From NCBI GenBank assembly GCA_007125875.1, contig SLCI01000015.1, forward strand, positions 1 to 5,574: a stretch of 5,574 bases of DNA, read 5' to 3'. Made by a program: the position numbers and the translations under genes. Shown here in pieces: positions 1 through 5,574 of this stretch. Every line of letters starts with the position of its first letter. Position 1 is the first letter of the stretch. The DNA is from Kiritimatiellia bacterium. GTDB lineage: Bacteria; Verrucomicrobiota; Kiritimatiellia; SLAD01. The notes under the pieces were generated by a model, which saw only the letters and a program-made list of their open reading frames with translations, was not told where the DNA came from and searched no databases.

Positions 1-170
1 GCAGAATCGGCGATGGACTGGCCCTGATCCGTCGCCACAAAAGTGTCGAACCCCTCGGCGAGATCTGTGTGAAGCAGAAAGGGCGTCGGGTGTTCCAAAT
101 AGCGTGAGAGTAGCGTATAGCAAGCTCGCCGTTCTGACACCAGTAACTCTTGTATCCGTTGTATATCCAC
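1..170 (-). CDS. Sucrose synthase, N-terminal part (cut by left edge)
   Basis: Reading the minus strand from a GTG at 170-168 gives 56 uninterrupted codons that run off the left edge. The start is well supported: AAAGGAG (177-183) lies 6 bases upstream, and an in-frame TAA lies two codons before the GTG. The peptide contains ERRACYTLLSRY (residues 13-24) and PFLLHTDLAEGF (30-41). From memory this matches the N-terminus of bacterial sucrose synthases such as the Nitrosomonas europaea enzyme, which has an R-x-A-x-YTLL-RY stretch followed by LL-x-x-DL-x-EG at the same spacing. Such enzymes are cytosolic GT4-family GT-B glucosyltransferases of about 800 residues, interconverting sucrose plus NDP with NDP-glucose plus fructose. 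This N-terminal region is the non-catalytic domain, so no catalytic residue is visible. The gene is divergent from the pilin block and probably unrelated to it. The existence of the gene is quite sure; the family call rests on one short stretch. Confidence 0.66.
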   Translation of the reverse strand, partial: MDIQRIQELLVSERRACYTLLSRYLEHPTPFLLHTDLAEGFDTFVATDQGQSIADS

Positions 171-381
171 GCCTTACTCCTTTCACGCTCAACCACAATC
201 GTTCGTAACAACGTCGGAAAGTAGCAAATACAATGCCTTCGAGCAACCCCACCCAACCAGACGGCGCTATCAGCCGTACTTGATACCCCTTGTCTGGCGA
301 CCCCACCTGCATCTGTGATTGCGCTCGTTCCCCATCACTGGCAAGATTGATTTGTGGGTGCTGCCAGCTGACTGGCTCGCC
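171..381. other. Divergent intergenic region
   Basis: This stretch separates the minus-strand sucrose synthase-like gene from the promoter of the pilin block. I see no protein-like reading frame in it. It must hold the minus-strand promoter. The best candidate I find is weak: TTGCTC (minus strand, 239-244), a 17-base gap and TACTTT (216-221), with a TG one base before the -10, three of six matches in each box. A 5-bp inverted repeat (ACGGC 261-265 with GCCGT 273-277, loop of 7) is too small to interpret. An in-frame TTG at 319 extends the gene 1 frame upstream, but it has no binding site and lies before the promoter. Confidence 0.45.
177..183 (-). promoter_or_regulatory. Ribosome binding site of the left-edge gene
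   Basis: On the minus strand AAAGGAG is followed by six bases and then the GTG at 170. It is a near-ideal Shine-Dalgarno site and decides the non-ATG start of the sucrose synthase-like gene. Confidence 0.7.
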
Positions 382-410
382 TTGACAAAACGCGATAAAA
401 TCCTTATGTT
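382..410 (+). promoter_or_regulatory. Sigma70-type promoter for the pilin block
   Basis: A perfect -35 box TTGACA (382-387) is followed by a 17-base spacer and TATGTT (405-410), which matches four of six bases of the -10 consensus. A transcript would begin near 417, leaving about 34 bases of leader before the ATG at 451. This placement rules against the earlier in-frame starts at 319 and 406, since both would lie upstream of the transcription start. It is the only strong promoter-like match seen for the four-gene block. Confidence 0.5.
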
Positions 411-437
411 CTATTACGATTTCCCCTTAGCAAGAAA

Positions 438-447
438 GAGGCAGGAG
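438..447 (+). promoter_or_regulatory. Ribosome binding site of gene 1
   Basis: Two overlapping purine-rich motifs precede the ATG at 451: GAGG at 438-441 with a 9-base spacer, and AGGAG at 443-447 with a 3-base spacer. The first has the better spacing. Together they support the start at 451 over the longer in-frame options. Confidence 0.55.
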
Positions 448-450
448 TCG

Positions 451-948
451 ATGAAACGGCCCTTAATCGATATCATCTCAGGAGGTGGTGCAGGGCGTTT
501 CCACTGGAAACGTCGGGCGGCCTACCGATCCACTCAACGCGGCTTTACACTTGTTGAGATCGTCGTTTCTATTGCGCTCTTGGGCTTTTTCATGGCCATC
601 GCTGTCAGCGTCATTATCCAGTCGGCGCGAGTAACCCGCGAGGCACGTGACCGAAGCGTGGCCAGCGCCTTGGCTTGGAATCAACTGGAACGCATAAGGA
701 ATACGCCCTTCTCAGACATGGATGCATGGGTTGAGGGTGCTCCCGGGACAAGGGTTGCAACGTCCGGCTTGGCTGACCCGGAAGGGGAGTTTTTACGCCA
801 AACGGCAATCACCACCACAACAAATGGCATGGTGCTCAGGAATATTCGTGTGGAAGTATGGCCTCTAGATCGCAGAACAAATGACTTCGATGGAGAGCCA
901 GAAGTTCTTGAAACAATCATCGCTGATGTACCCCTAGAAGAGATTTAA
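451..948 (+). CDS. PilV/GspI-like minor prepilin
   Basis: This is a 165-residue inner-membrane protein with a class III prepilin signal. A basic leader ends in QRG (29-31), followed by FTLVE, so cleavage and N-methylation by a prepilin peptidase would fall between G31 and F32, and E36 is the conserved +5 glutamate. The hydrophobic helix spans about residues 32-56 and continues as a polar helix through the AWNQLERIR segment (75-83), a pattern typical of PilV and GspI minor pilins. The remaining 80 residues form a small exported domain with an RVEVWPLD strand and no cysteines, so no disulfide loop. The 31-residue leader is long for this class. I start at ATG 451 because it has a ribosome binding site and lies just downstream of a promoter; the open frame reaches back to a TTG at 319. 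It is first in the block, 2 bases before gene 2. The expected role is a minor (pseudo)pilin in a type IV pilus or type II secretion-like machine. Confidence 0.85.
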   Translation: MKRPLIDIISGGGAGRFHWKRRAAYRSTQRGFTLVEIVVSIALLGFFMAIAVSVIIQSARVTREARDRSVASALAWNQLERIRNTPFSDMDAWVEGAPGTRVATSGLADPEGEFLRQTAITTTTNGMVLRNIRVEVWPLDRRTNDFDGEPEVLETIIADVPLEEI

Positions 949-950
949 CG

Positions 951-3062
951 ATGCGAGATACATCAATCAGTCATGTAACGCGGAGCGGCTCATTCTTAAT
1001 GCTATCGAGCAGCCGGTCGGGTTATACCGTTATTGAACTGGTAGCGGCAATGGCCGCGTTTTTAATTGTCATGACCGCTGTGATCACAGGCGTTTTAACG
1101 GTTATGCGCAGTGATATGCGGCAACAACTTGAAACAGAGCGTATCGTCGAGGCCCATCGCGTGGCCACCACGCTTCGCTCAACGATGCGTTTGACACGTC
1201 TCAGTGAGATGGTGCGATATCCTGCCGAAGGACCACATAGCGCGATCAGTTATCCGCTACCGGTGCGCCCAGGAGATGCTAATTTGGATGAATTGGATGC
1301 GCAGGGCTTTGCGGTTTGGGGTGAAACCCTTGTATTGCATGCGTGGCCGCCCAATGACCCAAGCGAACTACGATTAACGCGATTCTATCCCCGCGATAAT
1401 TCCCTCTCGCTGTCCCAGCGTTATGACCAACTAGAGCGTGTCGCACTTGACGGGAACGGAAATCAAGCGGCAAACGGGGCAAATAGCGAAACAATGACCT
1501 TGGCCCGCATGCGGCCGGAATTTACTCTGCGCACTGACGGACGAACCTACGACTTTTATGCATCAAGTGAGATGCTGGATCGGTCTGCCAATATGGGGGG
1601 TGTTCGGCTCGTGCCCGGCCCTAACCCCATCCGTTTTTCAGTTGTCGGCAAGGCATCGGCTAGTTCAGGTCATAGTTTTACCATCGATCAACTCCGGATA
1701 TCTCCGGCAGGACTGCCGATCGAAGCCGAGGCGCTTTTACCCGCGACTCAACAGTCCGGAGCGACAGCCGTGATTGAGGAGCGGCCCCTGGGAAATTGGA
1801 GCGATCGTCGCGCACTTTCCTTTCCCGCCGCTGCACCGGGAGCCGTCCTTGATTTGTCGTTTTTCAACGACACGTGGCATGAAACTCGATTTACGGGGGC
1901 AGGCACCGAATTCGACAATTTGATCGCTTTCATCAACCAAGTACCGGGCGCGGTTGGGACGAGATTACGAGCTGAGGGTCGAGAGCTAGCTTGGTCGGCT
2001 ATGTTTCAGACAGGGACAGGCGGAGCCAGCGATCCTCTCGACAGCTATCAAGGCGCAGCCGTAAGAGTAATCGTTCGGGGAGGATTTGCGGAGCATGGGC
2101 CACATATTTTAATCGATGGCGATGGGTGCACGGTCACTTTCAGGGCGTCAAGTGCTGCAGACGCGAATTTCAACATTCTACATGCCTTTATCTCTGAGGT
2201 GTCTGACCATGATAATCCTGGTCCGGACATTGACCAGAACACCGTCACCAGAATCAGATTTGGATCGCCGTCGAGTCCGCAAGACAGTGTACTGATCGAA
2301 GCGGGACAAAGTGTTCGCTCTATCCCAATCGACTTTCCAATTGATCGAGAAAAAAGCTACGCCATTAGTTTTCTGGTGGCCGAGTCCTCTGGCGCGACAC
2401 TCGGTAGTCCATGGGTCTGGCCCCTAAATGAAGTGGGCCGAGCCGACACCTACATGCTTCCTCCTTTTCCAGGCATAGGTGAAGGTATCGCTCGAACAGG
2501 GGGGTGGAGTAACAGACCGGACCTACAAGAAATTGCGGCTGTTGTTGGGGTTCAAGAAATTCGCACGACCTTTGTGGACGAAGGCGTTTACACCTCACGC
2601 ATCATCGATACCGGCTTATCCAGTCCCGATTATCAAACGCTGACCTGGGGCGGGAATTTCCCCCACGACAGCAGCGTAGCATTTCGTGTTCGCACGGGCG
2701 CCGAAGCAGATTTGAGTGATGCTACAGAGTGGTCTGATGTCACGAGCATCACCTCGCAGGGAAATATTTCGCCGGGAGCCGGACGCTATGTGCAGGTTCA
2801 AGCCAGATTACTGCGCGATGTCATCCATGACGCGTCGCCCGAACTTAGCCACTTCACACTTCGCTGGTTAGGCGAAGAGACGAATGTTGGTTTTGGTGGC
2901 GCGTTTCATCGTTCGCCGGATGGAGGCTACGTGGAAGTGCTCGTTAATGACGAACCGCCGGCATCCTCTTTCCGGGCAGAGCTGGGTCTGGTTCTGCGTG
3001 GCAAAGACACCAGTGCAGAAGAATCTTGGGTTTTCGGAATTGAAACGACACCGCGAAACTAA
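951..3062 (+). CDS. PilW/GspJ-like prepilin with very large exported region
   Basis: This is a 703-residue protein. The prepilin signal is RSG (22-24) followed by YTVIE, with E29 at +5; the hydrophobic helix covers about 25-52 and runs into a charged helix (about 53-85). PilW and GspJ proteins usually have 200-350 residues, so over 600 exported residues is unusual. The exported part is rich in predicted beta strand. Residues about 545-639 form a recognisable module: GVYTSRIIDTG, then a TLTWGG strand, a VAFRVRTG strand, a W-containing turn, GRYVQVQARL, and a closing LRW. Modules of this look recur in bacterial surface proteins as beta-sandwiches, possibly ligand-binding; that link is from memory. 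The last 60 residues have no family I recognise. ATG 951 has a modest AGAAGAG site (936-942). The in-frame ATG at 999 would give an 8-residue leader and is the alternative start. The likely role is a minor pilin or tip protein of an envelope machine; substrate or ligand is unknown. Confidence 0.8.
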   Translation: MRDTSISHVTRSGSFLMLSSSRSGYTVIELVAAMAAFLIVMTAVITGVLTVMRSDMRQQLETERIVEAHRVATTLRSTMRLTRLSEMVRYPAEGPHSAISYPLPVRPGDANLDELDAQGFAVWGETLVLHAWPPNDPSELRLTRFYPRDNSLSLSQRYDQLERVALDGNGNQAANGANSETMTLARMRPEFTLRTDGRTYDFYASSEMLDRSANMGGVRLVPGPNPIRFSVVGKASASSGHSFTIDQLRISPAGLPIEAEALLPATQQSGATAVIEERPLGNWSDRRALSFPAAAPGAVLDLSFFNDTWHETRFTGAGTEFDNLIAFINQVPGAVGTRLRAEGRELAWSAMFQTGTGGASDPLDSYQGAAVRVIVRGGFAEHGPHILIDGDGCTVTFRASSAADANFNILHAFISEVSDHDNPGPDIDQNTVTRIRFGSPSSPQDSVLIEAGQSVRSIPIDFPIDREKSYAISFLVAESSGATLGSPWVWPLNEVGRADTYMLPPFPGIGEGIARTGGWSNRPDLQEIAAVVGVQEIRTTFVDEGVYTSRIIDTGLSSPDYQTLTWGGNFPHDSSVAFRVRTGAEADLSDATEWSDVTSITSQGNISPGAGRYVQVQARLLRDVIHDASPELSHFTLRWLGEETNVGFGGAFHRSPDGGYVEVLVNDEPPASSFRAELGLVLRGKDTSAEESWVFGIETTPRN

Positions 3063-3076
3063 TGAAGCGAGCCGAG

Positions 3077-3081
3077 GGAGG
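3077..3081 (+). promoter_or_regulatory. Ribosome binding site deciding the gene 3 start
   Basis: GGAGG followed by a 6-base spacer precedes the ATG at 3088. The open frame reaches back to 2884 inside gene 2, but no comparable site exists there, so this motif fixes the start at 3088 and shortens the protein to 492 residues. Confidence 0.8.
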
Positions 3082-3087
3082 ACAAAG

Positions 3088-4566
3088 ATGAGAAGCATAC
3101 GGTCGAAATCAAAGCTCATGACGCCAAGACCATCTGACAAGTCCTCGAAGGTGCAGGCTGCTGAGATCACCTACGACCAGGATGGCGGCGCATTGGTGAC
3201 GGTTGTTCTCCTTGCAGGCATCATGACGCTTGTCTTGGGAACCATGTCTGCTTTGGCCCTTCAAAATGTGCATTCACTGCGACTTGAACGCGATCAGATG
3301 AGAGCCCTCACTATCGCCGAAGCCGGACTCAACCAAGCATTCGGCAACCTCGCAAGTGATCCATCGCTTGCATCAGGTTCTTCTGCTATTGCACAAGATA
3401 ACAGCTTCGCGGATGGCAGCTTTGTGGTCACTAGCGTATCGCACGCAGATGACGTCTATCTGCTGACATCAGTAGGACAATTTAGAGAACGCGAGTCTAC
3501 GGTGCGGGCCACAGTCTCCGTCGTGGTGGCACCGGATGAATCAGAAGAAGAGGAATCGACATCGGCTCCACTCCCAGGCCCCTTTGGGCCGCTTGGACTC
3601 TTTGCTGGCGGCAACTTGACGATGAGTGGTGGTATTCAGGTGAACATCGCGGATCTCAGCGCCCACGCAAATGGGTCACTCAACTTGACCGGTGGCGCAG
3701 GATTTCATGGCGCAAACTTATCGACTCACGGGAATGTGGTCATGTCTGGGAATCCGCAGATTCATCTTGATAGTGGGAACGGACGAATGCATGCAGATGG
3801 CTCTGTCACCTTGATGGGAAATATTCAGGCAGCAGAAATTACCTCCTCAACCAGCATCACGGGTAACTGGGGGGTCAATACGCCGGCACTTCATACGGCG
3901 CCAAGTGTCACCTATCCAGCATGGTTTAGTCCCCTTCCCCCTTCCGTGCAAAACGATGTGGATCAGGTAGCTCCCATGCCGCTTCCAGAGCTCGACATTC
4001 AAGCCTACCTGGATTATGCCACCGCCAACACCTATTTCTATGACGGCGACCAAAATCTTACACGTAGCTGGATTACAGCTGACACGCTAGCGCGGACAGG
4101 CGTGAACGTGAATAACAACGAAGTCCTTGTTCAACCTGCGGGCGGAATCTTGTTTGTTAATGGGAATGTGACCGTTTCCCAGGATATTCATGTGGATGGC
4201 GTGATCGTCGCAACTGGAGACATCACGCTTGGAGGCGGATCATCGCTCAGCAACCCAACAGAATTCCCCGCCCTGATTTCAACGCAAGGCAATATCGTTA
4301 TGGGTGGTGGCGCGACGGGGCCGACCATTGACGGATGGGTCTATGCTATGAATGGCAATGTCTCCGTCGGTGGTGGAGCAAGCGGTCTCACCGGTATCAT
4401 TGCGGCACATAACCTAAACATATCTGCTGGATTTACCTTGGGCAGCATCACGGGGCAAGGTGGTTTTACTTCTCCCGGAGGAGGCGGCAGCGGTGGCAAT
4501 GATTCCGCGGGCGGTGGCGGCCAATCAGGAGCCGGCGAAGTTCGACTGATGTCTTGGTTGCGGTGA
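3088..4566 (+). CDS. PilX-like membrane protein with glycine-rich beta-solenoid
   Basis: This 492-residue protein has a basic N-terminus (1-21), then GGALVTVV (33-40) opening a single membrane helix to about 58. The segment RLERDQMRALTIAEAGLNQA (65-84) is the hallmark of PilX/GspK-type minor pilins, which carry an A-x-x-AEAG-x-x-x-A motif after the helix. The canonical +5 glutamate is absent: counting from G34, residue 39 is valine, so processing by prepilin peptidase is uncertain. A small domain (85-148) and an acidic linker (DESEEEES, 150-157) follow. From about 172 to 250 come imperfect repeats of a G-N/S-hydrophobic-x-hydrophobic-x-G type (GNLTMSGG, GSLNLTGG, GNVVMSGN, GSVTLMGN). They resume at 353-455 (GNVTVSQD, GDITLGGG, GNIVMGGG, GNVSVGGG), which suggests a right-handed beta-solenoid like polymer-forming or bactofilin-type proteins. 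The tail (461-483) is glycine and serine rich. It is third in the block. The expected place is the periplasm or surface, anchored in the inner membrane or as a pilus tip part. Confidence 0.8.
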   Translation: MRSIRSKSKLMTPRPSDKSSKVQAAEITYDQDGGALVTVVLLAGIMTLVLGTMSALALQNVHSLRLERDQMRALTIAEAGLNQAFGNLASDPSLASGSSAIAQDNSFADGSFVVTSVSHADDVYLLTSVGQFRERESTVRATVSVVVAPDESEEEESTSAPLPGPFGPLGLFAGGNLTMSGGIQVNIADLSAHANGSLNLTGGAGFHGANLSTHGNVVMSGNPQIHLDSGNGRMHADGSVTLMGNIQAAEITSSTSITGNWGVNTPALHTAPSVTYPAWFSPLPPSVQNDVDQVAPMPLPELDIQAYLDYATANTYFYDGDQNLTRSWITADTLARTGVNVNNNEVLVQPAGGILFVNGNVTVSQDIHVDGVIVATGDITLGGGSSLSNPTEFPALISTQGNIVMGGGATGPTIDGWVYAMNGNVSVGGGASGLTGIIAAHNLNISAGFTLGSITGQGGFTSPGGGGSGGNDSAGGGGQSGAGEVRLMSWLR

Positions 4567-4614
4567 GATGCGCCTAATTGCTGTTCAACATACAACCATG
4601 AATTTCCCCTCGTA

Positions 4615-5304
4615 ATGGCAACAAAATGGGCTATCGGACTAGCGGCGTGCGCGGTCGTCCTCTCTGCAGCCTTCCCGACCTCTGCTCAAATTGGTCGTGG
4701 GATGACCGCGGCGACAAGAATGTGGGGTGCTCCGGTGTCAGGCCAGTTAGATGAAAGTGGACAAGGCATACTAACGTTCAAACCGGAACAGGCTAATTTT
4801 TCGATTCGCAACTATTACGAGAATGGCACCTCTCGCCGACTACTCATCGAGATGGGAGATCAGAGCTTTAGTTTGGTAAATCAGTTTCTGGCGGCAAACG
4901 CTGACGGTCGCGCATGGGAATTGCTCCTGGCAGATGGTGAAGAACAGGACAGATCTAGACGCCCCAACCGATGGCAGCGGTCGGATGAGCGTTTTTATGC
5001 GGAATTAGTCGGCAATAGGCTTGAAATACGAGATGCCTCATGGGAGCCATCAGGAAAGGCAGAGGAAGAGCATCTCGAGGCAGAAGAATTGCAACCGACG
5101 CAAGCGCAACCGCGGACGGTAATCCATCAACCATCGCCAGCGGGACGTCCTGACGAACTCCCCCCTATCGGAGCTTCAAGCAGAGAAGTATTGCGTCTCC
5201 TGGGCAGACCCTCGGGCACGATGAATTCGGGTGATCGCGTGGCTTGGTACTATCAATGGGGCCTCGTATGGTTACAGGATGATCACGTAGTGCAAATTGA
5301 CTAA
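4615..5304 (+). CDS. Exported protein with SmpA/OmlA-like C-terminal segment
   Basis: This 229-residue protein begins with a clear Sec signal peptide: a lysine at 4, a hydrophobic core from about 6 to 20 and a TSA/Q cleavage site after A24. There is no lipobox cysteine at the cut, so it is not a lipoprotein. The N-terminal module (about 27-142) starts with an MWGAPVSGQLD motif (36-46) and reads as mixed alpha/beta. A charged linker (145-165, many E) and a proline-rich stretch (166-184) separate it from a C-terminal segment (186-228). There GASSREVLRLLGRPSG, then WYYQWG and a final strand resemble the G-x-x-x-x-E-V-x-x-x-L-G-x-P signature of the SmpA/OmlA (BamE-like) fold. I do not recognise the full-length family. 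It has no visible Shine-Dalgarno site; a 5-codon ORF (ATG at 4598) ends in a TAATG overlap with its start and could deliver ribosomes. It lies 48 bases after gene 3 and is probably co-transcribed. An accessory or chaperone-like role for the pilin set is inference. Confidence 0.75.
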   Translation: MATKWAIGLAACAVVLSAAFPTSAQIGRGMTAATRMWGAPVSGQLDESGQGILTFKPEQANFSIRNYYENGTSRRLLIEMGDQSFSLVNQFLAANADGRAWELLLADGEEQDRSRRPNRWQRSDERFYAELVGNRLEIRDASWEPSGKAEEEHLEAEELQPTQAQPRTVIHQPSPAGRPDELPPIGASSREVLRLLGRPSGTMNSGDRVAWYYQWGLVWLQDDHVVQID

Positions 5305-5438
5305 CTGCTTTGACGAATCACGTCTCACAGACGAGCGCACGAGCCGAATACCCGAACACTGTCGCTACGATCAGTGCGGGCATGTACTCCATCGCAACAT
5401 ACATGATCAGCGATGCAGGATGTAAAAAGAAATGCCCT
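5305..5438. other. Convergent intergenic gap, no clear terminator
   Basis: Gene 4 and the right-edge minus-strand gene end towards each other here, so a shared or paired terminator would be expected. I see only weak structures: CGTCT-CAC-AGACG (5321-5333), a 5-bp stem without a following T run; CATCGC with GCGATG (5390-5395 and 5410-5415), a 6-bp stem with a 14-base loop; and on the minus strand a T-rich run (5425-5431) shortly after the right-edge stop codon, with no stem before it. None is convincing as an intrinsic terminator. Confidence 0.4.
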
Positions 5439-5574
5439 TCACACAAAGTCCAGTAACTGCTCGATGACAGGCTGGATTTCCGGTGCGACAAAGCGATCAG
5501 CGTCCTCAATAAAGCGTGGATATAACGTCAAGCGCTCAGCCAATTGGTAGCCTTCACCCTCTGTGACTTCGCGC
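5439..5574 (-). CDS. C-terminal end of a possible CofG/FbiC-like radical SAM enzyme
   Basis: On the minus strand a frame enters from the right edge and runs 44 codons to a TGA at 5441-5439. The peptide contains YQLAERLTLYPRFI (residues 9-22), DADRFVAPEI (24-33) and ends PVIEQLLDFV. The ERL-T-x-YP-x-[FY]-[IV] motif followed by a W/F-V/L-x-P-x-[IV/L] segment recalls the C-terminal end of the CofG part of FO synthases. Those are radical SAM enzymes that build the deazaflavin precursor of coenzyme F420 and of photolyase antennae. The comparison is from memory and covers only the tail, so the CxxxCxxC cluster motif that would settle it lies outside the window. That a real gene ends here is likely from the protein-like composition; its family is tentative. 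It is convergent with gene 4 and unlikely to be part of the pilin block. Confidence 0.45.
   Translation of the reverse strand, partial: REVTEGEGYQLAERLTLYPRFIEDADRFVAPEIQPVIEQLLDFV

Noticed and set aside
1..102. Plus-strand frame at the left edge ending at TGA 102
   Set aside because: It reads acceptably, but the minus-strand frame over the same bases has a ribosome binding site, a start codon and a recognisable sucrose synthase-like sequence.
396..401. TAAAAT as the -10 box of the gene 1 promoter
   Set aside because: It is only 8 bases from the TTGACA, too close for sigma70. TATGTT at 405-410 has the correct 17-base spacing.
319..450. N-terminal extension of gene 1 from a TTG at 319 or ATG at 406
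   Set aside because: Neither has a ribosome binding site, and the TTGACA/TATGTT promoter would place transcription start after both. ATG 451 has purine-rich sites and already gives a long prepilin leader.
2884..3087. 68-residue extension of gene 3 into the end of gene 2
   Set aside because: It overlaps the well-supported gene 2 frame by about 180 bases, and the GGAGG with 6-base spacing points to ATG 3088.
2868..3170. Minus-strand 100-codon frame across the gene 2/gene 3 junction
   Set aside because: It is antisense to two well-supported genes, has no domain-like content and no start signal.
4564..4614. Readthrough of the gene 3 TGA into gene 4, since both share a frame with no stop between
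   Set aside because: The gene 4 start is followed by a complete signal peptide, which would be pointless inside a fusion. An open gap of only 16 codons is easily chance.
5318..5509. Minus-strand frame of 63 codons over the right intergenic gap
   Set aside because: It overlaps the right-edge gene in another frame, has low-complexity serine runs in the overlapping part and no clear ribosome binding site.

Overview
The window holds a compact block of four plus-strand genes encoding exported or envelope proteins. Three of them carry prepilin-like N-termini (PilV/GspI-like, PilW/GspJ-like, PilX/GspK-like), and the fourth encodes a protein with a cleavable signal peptide. The block is flanked on both sides by minus-strand genes cut by the window edges. 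The organism is a Gram-negative-type bacterium with moderate G+C (a little above half by eye) and conventional Shine-Dalgarno sites. The very large 'PilW' protein, the PilX-like/beta-solenoid fusion and a bacterial sucrose synthase would suit the Verrucomicrobiota/Planctomycetota group (for example an Opitutales relative). This placement is inference from gene style only.

Layout: positions 1-170 (minus) are the first 56 codons of a gene starting at a GTG with a good AAAGGAG site; the translation resembles the N-terminus of bacterial sucrose synthases. Positions 171-381 are a divergent intergenic region without a convincing gene. A sigma70-type promoter (382-410) precedes gene 1 (451-948, 165 aa). 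Gene 2 (951-3062, 703 aa) follows after 2 bases. Gene 3 (3088-4566, 492 aa) follows after 25 bases and has a strong GGAGG. Gene 4 (4615-5304, 229 aa) follows after 48 bases. Positions 5305-5438 are a convergent intergenic gap with no clear terminator. Positions 5439-5574 (minus) are the last 44 codons of a gene whose tail resembles the C-terminus of FO synthase (CofG/FbiC-type radical SAM) proteins; that call is tentative.

How the genes may work together: the PilV-, PilW- and PilX-like proteins have the signature of a co-transcribed minor (pseudo)pilin set. In type IV pilus and type II secretion systems such sets form the tip or initiation complex in the inner membrane and periplasm. Here the second and third members carry very large, lineage-style exported domains (a beta-sandwich-rich region and a glycine-rich beta-solenoid), so the tip would be large and perhaps adhesive or cargo-binding. 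The fourth protein, with a signal peptide and a C-terminal segment like the SmpA/OmlA fold, would be an exported partner. No assembly ATPase, platform protein, secretin or prepilin peptidase lies in the window, so the machine served is unknown.
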